A stretch of DNA of 64,000 nt. It comes from Trichocoleus sp. Its GTDB lineage: Bacteria; Cyanobacteriota; Cyanobacteriia; Elainellales; Elainellaceae. The notes beneath the pieces are model-generated. The model saw only the letters and a list, made by a program, of their open reading frames with translations. It had not been told where the DNA came from and searched no databases. A program made the translations under genes and the position numbers. Of this stretch, positions 27,232 through 37,251 are shown in pieces. The stretch covers positions 186,001-250,000 of the forward strand of contig DATNQD010000071.1 of assembly GCA_036702865.1 (NCBI GenBank), given 5' to 3'. Numbering within the stretch: the first letter of the stretch is position 1; every line of letters starts with the position of its first letter.

Positions 27232-28818
27232 TTAGGTCAGGGCGATCGATAGGCTTGTCGGTTTTCCAGGATCACCTATGAGCTGAACCCCTCGATCGTT
27301 GGCTGCTAAATGACGCACAATTTTATAAATTTCCTCAATGCGATCGGGTGCGCCAATCTTATCGGCAAGATCTGACAGCGATAGTGGCTGACCTGCTTCC
27401 TGGAGCGCCTGAACAATCTGTTTTTGCAAATCTAAAATTGCCGCTGCTGCTTTCTTACCTGCCTCAACCCCAGGCTGATGATAGGCATTCACGTTGACCA
27501 GAGAGCCATAAAGACTGACTGTCCGCTCATACAGAGCAATGAGAGCGCCGACAATGCGGGGATTAACCTGGGGAATGGTAATTGTGATTGAGTCTCGCTG
27601 GTTTTCATAGAGGGCTTGCCGGGTTCCCTGAAGCAGCCCAGAAAGAAAATCACCAGAGGTGACACCCGGTTCGATTTCGATCGATTTCCCCGATCGATCT
27701 TTCAAGACCTCGATAAAGGTGACAAAGAAGTTAGCAACGCCTTCTCGAAGCTGTTGCACGTAGGCATGTTGGTCAGTGGAGCCTTTGTTCCCATAAACGG
27801 CGATGCCCTGATGAACCGTGTTGCCGTTCAGATCTTTCTCCTTGCCCAATGACTCCATAATGAGCTGCTGCAAATAGCGCGAGAACAGCAGCAAGCTGTC
27901 TTTGTAAGGCAACACCACCATATCTTTCTCGCCCTTACCGTTCCCGGCGTAGTACCAGGAGAGCGCCATCAGCGCCGAAGGATTATTTTTTAGGTTAGGG
28001 ACGCGAGTTGCAGCATCCATTTCTTTTGCGCCAGCCAACATCAGGTCTATCTCAATGCCTTGCAGCGCAGCAGGCAGTAACCCAACCGCAGACAGTTCTG
28101 AAGTCCGACCACCAACCCAATCATCCATGGGAAATACATCAAGCCAGCCATCCGATCGCGCTAACTTATCGAAGCTGCTGCCAAGCCCGGTTACAGCAAC
28201 CGCATGAGGCGCAAAACTCAGCCCGAGCTGCTCATAGGCATGTTTCACCTCCAGCATGCCATTTCGGGTTTCGGGGGTGCCGCCCGATTTAGAAGTGACA
28301 ATGACTAGCGTTGAGGCAAGCCGGTCTTTGAGTTTGGTCAGGGTGCGATCGATCCCGGCAGGATCAGTATTATCAATAAAATGAACCTGAAGCGGCGGGA
28401 CATCCGGAGACAGAGCTTCTGCCACAAACTGAGGACCAAGGGCAGAGCCACCAATGCCGATCGAAAGCACATCAGTAAACTTGGCAGCATCAGGCGGATG
28501 AATTTCGCCGCTGTGAACCCTGGCAGCAAACGTGCGAATTTGCTGGAGGGTGTTGAGAATATCTTGCTTGAGTTCAAGAGTTGGAGCGAGATCGGCATCG
28601 CGCAGCCAATAGTGCCCCACCATCCGGTTTTCATCCGGGTTTGCAATTGCTCCTGCTTCCAACGCCGCTACGTCTTTAAATGCTTGATCAAACTTCGGTG
28701 TCATTGCCGAGACAAAGCCCTCATCAAACCGAATTCGGCTGACATCTACGTAAATTTCTAGTCCTGGGTGGTAATAGAGCCAGTCCTGGTATCGTTGCCA
28801 AAGTGCAGCGGCATTCAT
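27232..28818 (-). CDS. pgi: Glucose-6-phosphate isomerase
   Basis: 528 aa, the length of cyanobacterial PGI. Sugar-isomerase motifs are clear: [28 protein letters not shown] (phosphate-binding), the catalytic-region [14 protein letters not shown], and [10 protein letters not shown] with the catalytic His. The C-terminal lysine region ([13 protein letters not shown]) is present. It interconverts glucose-6-phosphate and fructose-6-phosphate in glycolysis, gluconeogenesis and glycogen metabolism. It is monocistronic, with a 660-bp region upstream. Confidence 0.95.
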   Translation of the reverse strand: MNAAALWQRYQDWLYYHPGLEIYVDVSRIRFDEGFVSAMTPKFDQAFKDVAALEAGAIANPDENRMVGHYWLRDADLAPTLELKQDILNTLQQIRTFAARVHSGEIHPPDAAKFTDVLSIGIGGSALGPQFVAEALSPDVPPLQVHFIDNTDPAGIDRTLTKLKDRLASTLVIVTSKSGGTPETRNGMLEVKHAYEQLGLSFAPHAVAVTGLGSSFDKLARSDGWLDVFPMDDWVGGRTSELSAVGLLPAALQGIEIDLMLAGAKEMDAATRVPNLKNNPSALMALSWYYAGNGKGEKDMVVLPYKDSLLLFSRYLQQLIMESLGKEKDLNGNTVHQGIAVYGNKGSTDQHAYVQQLREGVANFFVTFIEVLKDRSGKSIEIEPGVTSGDFLSGLLQGTRQALYENQRDSITITIPQVNPRIVGALIALYERTVSLYGSLVNVNAYHQPGVEAGKKAAAAILDLQKQIVQALQEAGQPLSLSDLADKIGAPDRIEEIYKIVRHLAANDRGVQLIGDPGKPTSLSIALT

Positions 28819-29480
28819 ACGTTTAACCTATTATCTTTCACTCAATAGTTTACCGATCGTCCTCTACTCAAAAATCGCAATTTTGTTAGATCTGAGATTC
28901 AGACAACTATCTACCTAGCCAGCTTAAACGATACATTTTGCTGTGATCTGTTTTCTAAACTGCCTTGGAAGATGTTTCAAAAGTTCTGATTGCGCCAGGC
29001 TGAGGTTACAGCCCTTCCTAAATCTTCCTTAGAAAAAGGGACTTTGAGCTGCGTCGTTCTTCTCTTTCTCAAAGCGGTTAGGGGATCTCTCACTGTTCCA
29101 ACTTCTCAAACAATCCCTTTATATTTTTCTTAGATTCGACTTACGGTTGGTCACAGTTTTCAGACTTTCGACATTTTGATCGACTTTCCTATCCCAGGAG
29201 GGAGAACAGAAAGAGGGGTAATATGACAGGCTGGAACAATAAGAACAAACGGCATGAGTGTCGATCGAAAAGAATAACACTTTGAGAGAGTAAATTCTGT
29301 TGAGCTGTCCGTCGCTGTGACTAAGCCATCCTGATCAATCCAGTGAACTGAGGCAAGCTTGCGGTAACAGCGAGTTATTTCTAGCGAGGCTCATGACGCT
29401 CGTCCTCTGACCTGAAAGCAGGTGTCTGAGTTCAATACCAAAACTCAGTTATTGCCCAATTGCCCTACTTTTAATTAATT
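28819..29480. other. Long divergent intergenic region, possible structured leader
   Basis: About 660 bp between pgi (leftward) and the gene at 29481 (rightward). No substantial protein is encoded. A 20-codon frame at about 29223-29285 starts ATG with a purine-rich GAGGGG just upstream. Nearer 29481 there are several complementary arms, for example CCTGAAAGCAGG with flanking CTC/GAG and GAGTT..AACTC. This could be a structured 5' leader or a small RNA. Confidence 0.4.
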
Positions 29481-30104
29481 ATGAGTACGCAAATCTCATT
29501 CCAAGCGAATAAACTTTGGCAAATTGTCTCTGCCCCCAGCACTGCTGAAAGCTATAAGCAGGCACTCGCCATTACAGGGACAATTCTTCGAGAAACAGCA
29601 ACCCTGCTTTGGTTGGTCGTCTGTCTGTTTCTGGTGGTTTTCGACTGGTTCTGGAACAGTTCGATCGCCCTGGGGCAAAAAACTCGTGCCTGGGTTAACC
29701 GCTTTGATAGCGAAGACAGCAGCCAAAAAGCCTCGCGGATGGGGCAAGAAATTATGGTTGCCAGCCAGTCCAGCCTGAATTATCTAATTACTCAAGCAAG
29801 AGAACAACTCGGTATGACAACAAATCCTGAAACCAACGGTTCATCTGCTGACAGCATCCCTAGTGGTGCAGTCCAAACGACCGAAGTACCTGTTACTGCA
29901 GTTTCTCCTCAAGAGAAGCAGAAAGTCGGGGAAGACGAAGAAGTAGAGTCAGATGGCAACTTTATTGGCATGATGGGAACTGAGACTACTTCACCACCCC
30001 CAACCGAGATGCAAGCAGTTGTCGTGAAAGAAGTTTCTCCGGCACAAAAAAACCGTCCTGGCGAAGATGAAGAAGTACCCATGGCACCTACAAAAGAATC
30101 TTAA
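29481..30104 (+). CDS. Membrane-anchored protein of unknown function with duplicated acidic motif
   Basis: 207 aa. One transmembrane helix (about residues 40-60, LLWLVVCLFLVVFDWFW) precedes a hydrophilic C-terminal half. That half contains two copies of a motif: VSPQEKQKVGEDEEV and VSPAQKNRPGEDEEV. The tail is Pro/Thr/Glu-rich and probably disordered. No family is recognised. It is followed by its own terminator, so it is likely monocistronic. Confidence 0.65.
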   Translation: MSTQISFQANKLWQIVSAPSTAESYKQALAITGTILRETATLLWLVVCLFLVVFDWFWNSSIALGQKTRAWVNRFDSEDSSQKASRMGQEIMVASQSSLNYLITQAREQLGMTTNPETNGSSADSIPSGAVQTTEVPVTAVSPQEKQKVGEDEEVESDGNFIGMMGTETTSPPPTEMQAVVVKEVSPAQKNRPGEDEEVPMAPTKES

Positions 30105-30137
30105 TTCGGTTGACAGCACAACACCAATATTGAACAG

Positions 30138-30167
30138 AGGATGGGGAAAACTCATCCTTTTGTTTTT
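30138..30167 (+). terminator. Rho-independent terminator after the 29481 gene
   Basis: AGGATG / CATCCT stem (30138-30143 and 30153-30158) followed by TTTGTTTTTG, about 35 nt after the stop codon. Confidence 0.75.
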
Positions 30168-30316
30168 GGTTGGGCTATAAAATCTAGCGAAACCTCTCCT
30201 TTGATAGAGTCACAACTCCTCTCGACTGACAGAGTTAGCTACACCTGCAAAAAGATTAACCTTACTAATAATTAGTTGAATTTGAAGTTAAAAAAACAAC
30301 GATTGCAGGAGCTTAT

Positions 30317-30637
30317 ATGGCAGACCTTAACTCTGTTTCTCGACAAGATGTAGACAGCGATCGGTATAGCAACGTCATTACGGCAAGACGGGCAACTCCA
30401 GATGAAATTGCTTATAGAAATGGGTATGTTGCGGGTCGTAGACAAGAACAGCGAGTTCAGCAACGAGTTCAGCAACAAATGCGTTTTACTTATGCTCATC
30501 GTGGCATGACAGGTGGCATCTTATTTGGCATTCTACTAACGCTGGTTGTAGGTTCTATCGCAACCCTGTTGGCGATCGTTAGCCCACATGAGCAACCTGC
30601 TGCAAATCAGGTAACAACTTCCAAAACGATTCAATAA
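30317..30637 (+). CDS. Small single-helix membrane protein, unknown function
   Basis: 106 aa. A charged N-terminal half contains a Gln/Arg repeat (QQRVQQRVQQQ, encoded by two 12-bp tandem units near 30449-30475). One transmembrane helix follows (about 67-90, [23 protein letters not shown]). GCAGGAG lies about 9 nt before the ATG. No domain is recognised. Confidence 0.6.
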   Translation: MADLNSVSRQDVDSDRYSNVITARRATPDEIAYRNGYVAGRRQEQRVQQRVQQQMRFTYAHRGMTGGILFGILLTLVVGSIATLLAIVSPHEQPAANQVTTSKTIQ

Positions 30638-30730
30638 CAAGATAGCTTTGCTTAACTTGCTGAGCCGAATTGTTCTAGCGATCGAGCCAAATTATCAAAT
30701 CGTTTGGACGAAATCGACTGGTCGAAATAT

Positions 30731-30762
30731 TGCTAAAACAAAGTCCCCCATCGTTGGGGGAT
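30731..30762 (-). terminator. Rho-independent terminator of the 30793 gene
   Basis: Minus strand: TCCCCCA-ACGA-TGGGGGA stem, then CTTTGTTTTAGC, about 30 nt past the stop codon. Confidence 0.78.
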
Positions 30763-30792
30763 TTAAGGAAATCAAACGCTAAATCAGCGAGG

Positions 30793-31680
30793 TTAGATTT
30801 CTGCTACAGCTCGCTCAACCAGACGACGAGTCAGGGTTTGTACGCCTGTATGCTCGTAGTATTTAACGGATATATCTAGAAATGCGCCCAGATAGTTCAA
30901 CTTGTCCTTAGAGATTTCAACAAAGTTGGACAAATTGTTCACTACTTTGTCAGGCGTTAAGTCGTGAGAAGCGACAAAGTTATCCATCCAGCCTTTCGTA
31001 GATTCAAAGCTCTGGGTAATGAAGCCTAGTTTTCCAGCCGAATTACCGCCCGGAATGAGTGATTCTACTCCCTTAAAGGTTTGATTGCTTTCGATGTCAG
31101 AAGGGCTCATTTGCTTCAGGGTATTCAAGCCTTTCAGCGCAAAATCAGAACCTAAAGGAATCAGTCCATCAAAACAGACAAGGGCTGCCATTCGCATCAA
31201 TGACTCCCCACCGTAGTCCTTCAAAGCAGAGAGAAAATCACCAATACTATCGCCTGGAATGCCGTTAATTTGGCAGAAGGCAACGAGTTCCACAACCAGC
31301 TTGACGCAGAGATCGATCGACTGCGCTTTTTCAGGTTTGGGGGTGAGATGTTTCAACATGCCGAGAAACCCAACATCCTGCCCAATCTGGTTTGCCAGTG
31401 CTGCTGTGCCCAATGCTCCTGAAGCTGAATCAACTGTTTGATAGAGCCACAAGGCACGTTGATAGCCTTGAGACTTGTCGTTGAACAACGTCACAGCTCG
31501 ATCGCCAATTTGTTGAATCAAGCCTTCATCCGTTTCACCTGTCACAGTGCGGATGGTGTTTTCAAAGCCAATGAGGTTCTGCCATTGCCCTGGAATAATA
31601 AAGTCCAGAGATTTTAATGCATTGACCGTAATGCCGCCCTTGGGCAAATGATCAACCAATTCATAAACTGGTTTACTCAC
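30793..31680 (-). CDS. Conserved cyanobacterial hypothetical protein
   Basis: 295 aa from a GTG at 31680 that follows AGGAGGAGG by about 4 nt, a strong start signal; a start at 31722 would place the ribosome-binding site inside the gene. The protein is helical and soluble, with an N-terminal YELVDHLPKGGITV segment. It has no signal peptide, metal-binding motif or known catalytic motif. It resembles proteins I have seen only as hypothetical in cyanobacteria. It has its own terminator. Confidence 0.7.
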   Translation of the reverse strand: MSKPVYELVDHLPKGGITVNALKSLDFIIPGQWQNLIGFENTIRTVTGETDEGLIQQIGDRAVTLFNDKSQGYQRALWLYQTVDSASGALGTAALANQIGQDVGFLGMLKHLTPKPEKAQSIDLCVKLVVELVAFCQINGIPGDSIGDFLSALKDYGGESLMRMAALVCFDGLIPLGSDFALKGLNTLKQMSPSDIESNQTFKGVESLIPGGNSAGKLGFITQSFESTKGWMDNFVASHDLTPDKVVNNLSNFVEISKDKLNYLGAFLDISVKYYEHTGVQTLTRRLVERAVAEI

Positions 31681-31887
31681 AGATTCCTCCTCCTGTTGAG
31701 GTAATCGTCTACCAATTAGCAAAAAGTGAATTACTGTCCATTTTGGAACAGTTCAATAAACCTGGAACGACTCAACATCGGAATCAAGAAATGCCAACGA
31801 ATGACACCCTTTAAAACGACATAACCTCAGGAATGCTTTATCCGATCGTGATTAACCAAGCTGTTAGAGAGCAGAGCCAGAATGCTG

Positions 31888-32397
31888 CTATTTCACGTTT
31901 GATAATCCTCTCAAATCAAACTTATTAATCCAGGTTGCTCGATTTTCCTTTGTAAAAGAAGGGTCGCGCGAAAGGACTTTTACCTGATACCGATTGCCAA
32001 CAAGAATAGCAGTTGCATTCTGCCCTTGTTCTACAGCAGGATAGCCTGCAATTTTAGCCGCACTGTCCTGAAACTTAGCAGCGGCTCCTGTGCCAGTTGT
32101 ATCGCTGATCGCCAGCATTGCCACATTTTTGCCGCCCTGATTGACTTTATATTCAGCAAAGCCCTTCTTCTCTTGAGACGGTACAATCTCGTATCCTGAG
32201 ACCGATCGCGGGAAGAACTTGTTGAAGCTGCCGCCCTGAGTTGCATCCCTAGCAACAGCTCCCGGAGCACCCTTCTGAGTGGTTTCAGCTTGGGTTTGCT
32301 CAAATCGGGAGGGAGGAGCCTGGGTACAGGCAGTCACCAATAGCAACAGGCTGAGACAAAGTGGAGCAAGCACTCGTCGCCAACGAGCAAAAGTCAT
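31888..32397 (-). CDS. Lipoprotein of unknown function
   Basis: 169 aa. A signal peptide ends in the lipobox LVTAC with Cys24 as the lipidated residue, so it should be anchored in the plasma or outer membrane. The mature part begins with a Thr/Gln/Ala-rich linker and then a compact domain (FNKFFPRSVSGYEIVPSQEKKGFAEY in two adjoining parts, AMLAISDTTGT, GYPAV). I do not recognise a family. It lies between two other minus-strand genes but about 130-210 bp from each. Confidence 0.7.
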   Translation of the reverse strand: MTFARWRRVLAPLCLSLLLLVTACTQAPPSRFEQTQAETTQKGAPGAVARDATQGGSFNKFFPRSVSGYEIVPSQEKKGFAEYKVNQGGKNVAMLAISDTTGTGAAAKFQDSAAKIAGYPAVEQGQNATAILVGNRYQVKVLSRDPSFTKENRATWINKFDLRGLSNVK

Positions 32398-32525
32398 GAT
32401 TACACTCCTAACGCAAATGGAATGTCTTTATTTTCTCTTGCTCATCCAAAATTGGGGAGAATCGCCTCAAGAAAGTTAATTTCCTTGCTTAATTCTTGAT
32501 CTTTGGCTGTCAAAAATCATCCGAT

Positions 32526-33062
32526 TTAGGGACGATGAGTTCGCCGTAATTCTGTTATCTGATCGGCGATATCAAGAATGGCTTGCGGCATTTCTGGACC
32601 TGTTAGAATCACATCGACCTGACTGGGTCTTATTCTTAAAAACTCTAAAACTTCTGCTTCAGAAATTAAGCCAAAACTAACTGCCAAGCTCAATTCGTCC
32701 AGCACAACAAGCGAATATTTCCCTTCGGTAACCACCGCCTGTGTCCAGTCCCACAAATCGCGCAGTGCCGTCGTTTCAGCAGGTTCCAGGTTAGGCATAT
32801 CAATACATCGGGGCAAATCACACCGCACCCAGTCCAAGTTTTGACCCAGTTGAACAGGACGATCGTATCCTTGCCCAATGCCCCCTTTCAGGAATTGCAC
32901 AATTAGAACAGAGGTGCCATGCCCAGCAATGCGAAGGGCTTGTGCCATAACGCTTGTAAAGAAGCTGCGATGAGGGCAGGTAAAAACCTGAACTAAGCCT
33001 TCCACAGCATGAGGCAGGGAATGATCACTGTCGCGAGCAGGAACTTCAAGTTGGGAAACCAT
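32526..33062 (-). CDS. CobA/BtuR-like (corrinoid adenosyltransferase fold) protein lacking a P-loop
   Basis: 178 aa. The fold is clear from IAGHGTSVLIVQFLKGG, LVVLDELSLAVSFGLI, DVILTGPEMPQAILDIADQITEL, which are the CobO/BtuR core motifs. But the nucleotide-binding loop that normally reads GxGKGKTT is replaced by VFTCPHRSFFTSVMAQAL (about 27-44), with no Lys-Thr. Similar cyanobacterial proteins are annotated as P-loop NTPase family, to my recollection. Adenosyltransferase activity is therefore doubtful. No cobalamin riboswitch or cob genes are nearby. It diverges from rph. Confidence 0.75.
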   Translation of the reverse strand: MVSQLEVPARDSDHSLPHAVEGLVQVFTCPHRSFFTSVMAQALRIAGHGTSVLIVQFLKGGIGQGYDRPVQLGQNLDWVRCDLPRCIDMPNLEPAETTALRDLWDWTQAVVTEGKYSLVVLDELSLAVSFGLISEAEVLEFLRIRPSQVDVILTGPEMPQAILDIADQITELRRTHRP

Positions 33063-33381
33063 CGGGCAACCGTAGAATAAACGCTAAGTTGAAACGGCTT
33101 TCAGATGTAGATGCAGCTTGATCAATTACGCTTTTCAGACCGTGCCTTACAAAAGGGCAACTACAAGTAATTTAGTACAAAAGTACAAAAATCGCCAGTC
33201 CAACTTGCGGAGGTCACAATAAATATAGCGTATATCTAGTGGCTGTTCTTCTACATAACGCTAGATGTAACCTGACCCTGCTCTATCCCAGGCTCTTTCC
33301 CTATCGTCTGATCCTGCTCCGCCCTCTAGCCCCCAACCCCCAACCCCTAGTATCCTGAGTGAGGATTTTGAGGCATTCACC
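33063..33381. other. Divergent intergenic region, nothing specific
   Basis: About 319 bp between the CobA-like gene and rph. No open frame, riboswitch-like element or tRNA is recognised; both promoters should be here. Confidence 0.45.
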
Positions 33382-34107
33382 ATGGTTTGGCAGCGTCCTG
33401 ATGGTCGGCAAGCGGATCAACTGCGTCCTGTGCGGTTCGATCGCAACTTTACTCGCTATGCAGCAGGATCAGTTTTAGCACACTGCGGCAATACTCAAGT
33501 GCTTTGTACCGTGAGCGTTCAACGGGGTGTTCCAAGGTTTCTAGAAGGATCAGGGCAGGGTTGGCTGACCGCAGAATATCGGATGCTGCCCACTGCTACA
33601 CAGCAGCGACAAACGCGGGAGTTTATGAAGCTGTCTGGTCGGACTCAGGAAATTCAACGGCTGATTGGTCGAAGCCTGCGCGCTGCGCTTGACATGGAGG
33701 CACTCGGGGAAAGAACCCTGACGATCGATGCGGATGTCCTTCAAGCAGATGCCGGAACTCGCACCACTTCTATTACTGGCGGCTATGTTGCTCTCTGCGA
33801 TGCCATCAGTTCCTTGCTAGAACGAGGCGAATTAGATCGATCGCCAATTCGTCACCAGATTGCTGCGATCTCAGTTGGCTTGCTCGAGGATGAGCCTTTT
33901 CTGGATTTAGACTATCCCGAAGACGTGGCAGCAATGACCGATTTTAATGTGGTGATGAACGACGAATTGAAGTTTATTGAGATTCAAGGAACGGCTGAAG
34001 AACAGAGTTTCAGTCGATCGCAGCTCAACCAGATGTTGGATCTGGCAGAACGGGGCATTCAGGAGTTGATGGAGCTTCAGCGGCAGGTGTTGGGAACTCA
34101 TGCTTAA
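33382..34107 (+). CDS. rph: Ribonuclease PH
   Basis: 241 aa. The RNase PH core is intact: [76 protein letters not shown] and [18 protein letters not shown]. It trims tRNA 3' ends phosphorolytically. The length is standard, and the C-terminal truncation known in some E. coli strains is absent. It is divergent from the CobA-like gene; the intergenic region 34108-34506 separates it from chlB. Confidence 0.95.
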   Translation: MVWQRPDGRQADQLRPVRFDRNFTRYAAGSVLAHCGNTQVLCTVSVQRGVPRFLEGSGQGWLTAEYRMLPTATQQRQTREFMKLSGRTQEIQRLIGRSLRAALDMEALGERTLTIDADVLQADAGTRTTSITGGYVALCDAISSLLERGELDRSPIRHQIAAISVGLLEDEPFLDLDYPEDVAAMTDFNVVMNDELKFIEIQGTAEEQSFSRSQLNQMLDLAERGIQELMELQRQVLGTHA

Positions 34108-34506
34108 AAAAGCTTGACTGTTTTTTGGCATTGCTCCAGATCAGATGAAATAATTGCCAACCTTGTTTTGCAACACATCACGGTTTATCAAGAATTATGG
34201 CGATCGTATCAGGGGATATCACTTCATCTGAACCGCCAAAACCAAAGGCTGCCAGGGTTTCTGTCAATCTAAATGCCTCCTCTGCCTACGTTACATTTCA
34301 ATTCGCTCCCACTCAATCAATCTCCTATCTTTGAGACAATCAATAGCATCCTCAAGCTCAACACTTTAGCCTCATTCGGTTTTATCCCAGATCGAGCACT
34401 CAGAAGCCAGAGCAGAGGCTGTTGCCGCCTGACTCAACGAGCCGCTGATCCCTAAAACCCTCAAACCTTGCCTAGCAAGAACACTGCTCAACGGAGATTT
34501 GGATTT
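34108..34506. other. Intergenic region upstream of chlB, no gene
   Basis: About 400 bp, including the chlB promoter or leader. A short in-frame extension of chlB to 34468 is possible but looks non-native. No tRNA or strong terminator is seen after rph. Confidence 0.45.
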
Positions 34507-36033
34507 ATGAAATTGGCTTACTGGATGTATGCCGGACCTGCACACATCGGCACTCTACGCATCGCCAGTTCCTTTAAGAACGTTCATGCCATCATGCACG
34601 CACCCATTGGGGACGACTACTTTAATGTGATGCGTTCGATGCTAGAGCGAGAGCGAAACTTTACGCCAGTGACCACCAGTGTGGTCGATCGCAATGTCTT
34701 ATCACGTGGCTCTCAAGAAAAAGTTGTTGATAACATCACCCGTAAGGACGCTGAAGAACATCCCGATCTGATTGTGCTGACGCCAACCTGCACCTCCAGT
34801 ATCTTGCAGGAAGATTTGCAGAATTTTGTCGACCGCGCTCAGCTTGAGGCAAAAGGCGATGTGCTGCTGGCAGACGTGAACCACTATCGTGTCAACGAAA
34901 TCCAGGCAGCCGATCGGACACTTCAGCAGATTGTTCAGTTCTACATTGCCAAAGCTCGCAAGAAAGGCGATCTGCCGGAAGGCAAGACCGAAAAGCCTTC
35001 TGTCAACATTATTGGGATCTCAACCCTCGGCTTTCATAATCAGCACGACTGCCGCGAGTTGAAAAAGCTGATGAGTGATCTGGGAATTGAAGTGAATGCT
35101 GTGATCCCAGATGGCGCTTCAGTGCATGAACTGAAAAACCTACCGCGTGCCTGGTTTAATCTCGTCCCCTATCGTGAGCTAGGTCGGATGACGGCTGACT
35201 TTTTGAACGAAGAGTTCGGTATGCCGTCTGTTGATATTTCACCGATCGGCATCGTCGAGACGGCTCGCTGTATCCGCGCCATTCAGAAGGTGCTGAATCA
35301 GCAGGGGCATGACGTCAACTATGAGCCATTTATTGATGAGCAAACCCGCTTTGTTTCTCAGGCTGCCTGGTTCTCTCGATCGATCGACTGCCAAAATCTT
35401 ACAGGCAAGAAAGCAGTTGTGTTTGGCGACAATACTCACGCAGCGGCGCTAACCAAGATCCTGTCGCGGGAAATGGGAATTCATGTCGTTCTGGCTGGAA
35501 CTTACTGTAAATACGATGCAGACTGGTTCCGGGATCAGGTGAGCGAATACTGTGATGAAGTGCTGATCAGCGATGACAATGGCGCAATTGGGGATGCGAT
35601 CGCCCGTTTAGAACCATCTGCCATCTTCGGTACTCAAATGGAACGGCACGTTGGCAAACGACTCGATATTCCCTGCGGTGTGATTGCGGCTCCGATCCAC
35701 ATCCAAAATTTCCCAGTAGGATACCGTCCTTTTGTCGGCTACGAAGGGGCAAACCAAATGGTTGATCTAATCTACAATTCCTTCACCTTAGGGATGGAAG
35801 ATCACCTGCTGGAAATCTTCGGCGGTCATGATACGAAGGAAGGAATTACTAAAGGCATTTCTGCTGACTCTGACCTCGGCTGGAGCAAAGATGGACTGGC
35901 AGAACTGAACAAGATTCCTGGTTTTGTGCGCGGTAAGGTGAAACGCAATACTGAGAAATTTGCCCGCGATCGGGGCATTGAAAGTATTACGGCTGAGGTG
36001 CTGTATGCTGCGAAGGAGGCAGTTGGCGCATAA
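34507..36033 (+). CDS. chlB: Light-independent protochlorophyllide reductase subunit B
   Basis: 508 aa, the usual ChlB length, from ATG 34507 ([21 protein letters not shown], the canonical N-terminus). Asp36 in PIGDDYF corresponds to the aspartate that coordinates the 4Fe-4S cluster in the NB protein. [26 protein letters not shown] and [20 protein letters not shown] are typical. With ChlN and ChlL it reduces protochlorophyllide in the dark using ATP and ferredoxin, and the complex is oxygen-sensitive. ChlL and ChlN are not in this window. A strong terminator follows. Confidence 0.99.
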   Translation: MKLAYWMYAGPAHIGTLRIASSFKNVHAIMHAPIGDDYFNVMRSMLERERNFTPVTTSVVDRNVLSRGSQEKVVDNITRKDAEEHPDLIVLTPTCTSSILQEDLQNFVDRAQLEAKGDVLLADVNHYRVNEIQAADRTLQQIVQFYIAKARKKGDLPEGKTEKPSVNIIGISTLGFHNQHDCRELKKLMSDLGIEVNAVIPDGASVHELKNLPRAWFNLVPYRELGRMTADFLNEEFGMPSVDISPIGIVETARCIRAIQKVLNQQGHDVNYEPFIDEQTRFVSQAAWFSRSIDCQNLTGKKAVVFGDNTHAAALTKILSREMGIHVVLAGTYCKYDADWFRDQVSEYCDEVLISDDNGAIGDAIARLEPSAIFGTQMERHVGKRLDIPCGVIAAPIHIQNFPVGYRPFVGYEGANQMVDLIYNSFTLGMEDHLLEIFGGHDTKEGITKGISADSDLGWSKDGLAELNKIPGFVRGKVKRNTEKFARDRGIESITAEVLYAAKEAVGA

Positions 36034-36076
36034 AGGAATTGGTCAACAGTCTATAAGTTCAACAATCCATCAATTT

Positions 36077-36109
36077 AAGGGGCATCTGTTACAGGATACC
36101 CCTTTTTTT
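36077..36109 (+). terminator. Rho-independent terminator of chlB
   Basis: AAGGGGCATC / GATACCCCTT stem with one mismatch and a 7-nt loop, followed by TTTTTTT, about 44 nt past the chlB stop. Confidence 0.85.
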
Positions 36110-36130
36110 AGCTTGCTTTTCTAACTCGAC

Positions 36131-36757
36131 TCAAGCCGAAGTCCGAACAGCCGATCGACTTCTGGTTGGCATCAGATTGGCAATAATGCGGATGGCGAAT
36201 GCCAGAAAAGCGGAAGAGGCTAAGGGCATATAGTACCAGGCGGCATAGCTGGCTACTTCTGTTTTGTGGATGAACTCAGCCAGGAAGAAATACCAGCAAA
36301 GATACATTCCCAATGTGTGAATGATCCGCCAAGCAGCTACAGGCATTCGATCGTAAACTGCCTTAAACGAAGTAACGGTCATGACAATTACAAAGATGTA
36401 GGCAAGGACTGAGAGAAAAAGCATAATTCCTTCAATCCCAGGAGTTTTAGTTATCAGCATAAAGCCAAACATTCCAATTGAATGATAGGCATAAACAACA
36501 GCAAAAGAAATTCCTAAATACTTGCGATTCCCAGCAAGCCATTTTGAAAAGCTATTGCGCCATATCTTCTGCAAGGAACTGGCAAGAAAACACATGAGAA
36601 ATAAGGGGTAGGAAAGGCGTCCCGTTTCCTTCAAAATAGATGTCATTCCTGCTTCAGTAAAGCCGTAAACATAGAGAATATTGGCAACTAAAATTCCTGT
36701 GAGAACGGCAGTAATGACCACAACGTTCCATTTGCCGAAGTCTTTGATCAGGTTCAT
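36131..36757 (-). CDS. Ferric-reductase-like transmembrane (haem) protein
   Basis: 208 aa with about six membrane helices. Candidate haem-ligand histidines are in VVYAYHSIGMFGF and WRIIHTLGMYLCWYF, plus a His in FIHKTE. The pattern is that of ferric-reductase-like/MsrQ-type cytochromes b without flavin or NAD domains. It likely passes electrons within the membrane. It converges on chlB, whose terminator separates them. The partner is not identified and no MsrP-like gene is adjacent. Confidence 0.75.
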   Translation of the reverse strand: MNLIKDFGKWNVVVITAVLTGILVANILYVYGFTEAGMTSILKETGRLSYPLFLMCFLASSLQKIWRNSFSKWLAGNRKYLGISFAVVYAYHSIGMFGFMLITKTPGIEGIMLFLSVLAYIFVIVMTVTSFKAVYDRMPVAAWRIIHTLGMYLCWYFFLAEFIHKTEVASYAAWYYMPLASSAFLAFAIRIIANLMPTRSRSAVRTSA

Positions 36758-36840
36758 GATTCTATTGGGAAAGATGAGTGCAAGTGAGATAAGAATTAAA
36801 TTAAGGACGAAAGGGGGCTGTCTGCGTTTTTGGTGAAGCC

Positions 36841-37251
36841 TTATTGCTTAGACCAGTAGGCTGCTAATTCCTTTGAGGGTTGAGCAGCATAAGTACCTTC
36901 TGGAATTGATTTGAGAATTGCGATCGCCTGACTAACCTCACCCTGCTCATATTTGTGAATTGCTCTTGTTAAAATTTCGTTTGCCCACTCGTTTTGTAGC
37001 TGGTGTGCCTGCGTATAAAGCGGATCATTATTTGCAACACCAGTGATCGCTAAAATTGCATCTTTATATCGCGACTGTTGAGCCAGGTTGCTTGCCAAAT
37101 TTATCAGTTGTGCTGTATCGGAAGAGGTGGGTTGAGCTGCTTCAACAGCAGATGGCTCAGAATGAGGCTGAGACGGACGATTGAAATCAGCAAACATTCC
37201 GAACGCGGTAGGTACACTCAAGAGAGCCAAATAGGCGGCAAGCATCTTCAT
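36841..37251 (-). CDS. Exported TPR-like protein of unknown function
   Basis: 136 aa. The N-terminus MKMLAAYLALLSVPTAFGMF is a signal peptide or anchor. A Ser/Pro/Glu linker leads to helical repeats (ANLAQQSRYKDAILAITGV and ANEILTRAIHKYEQGEVSQA) consistent with two TPR-type hairpins. It lies 83 bp upstream of the haem protein on the same strand and might be co-transcribed. Confidence 0.6.
   Translation of the reverse strand: MKMLAAYLALLSVPTAFGMFADFNRPSQPHSEPSAVEAAQPTSSDTAQLINLASNLAQQSRYKDAILAITGVANNDPLYTQAHQLQNEWANEILTRAIHKYEQGEVSQAIAILKSIPEGTYAAQPSKELAAYWSKQ

Noticed and set aside
33063-33381. A cobalamin riboswitch ahead of the CobA-like gene
   Set aside because: No B12-box or conserved core could be found in this 319-bp region.
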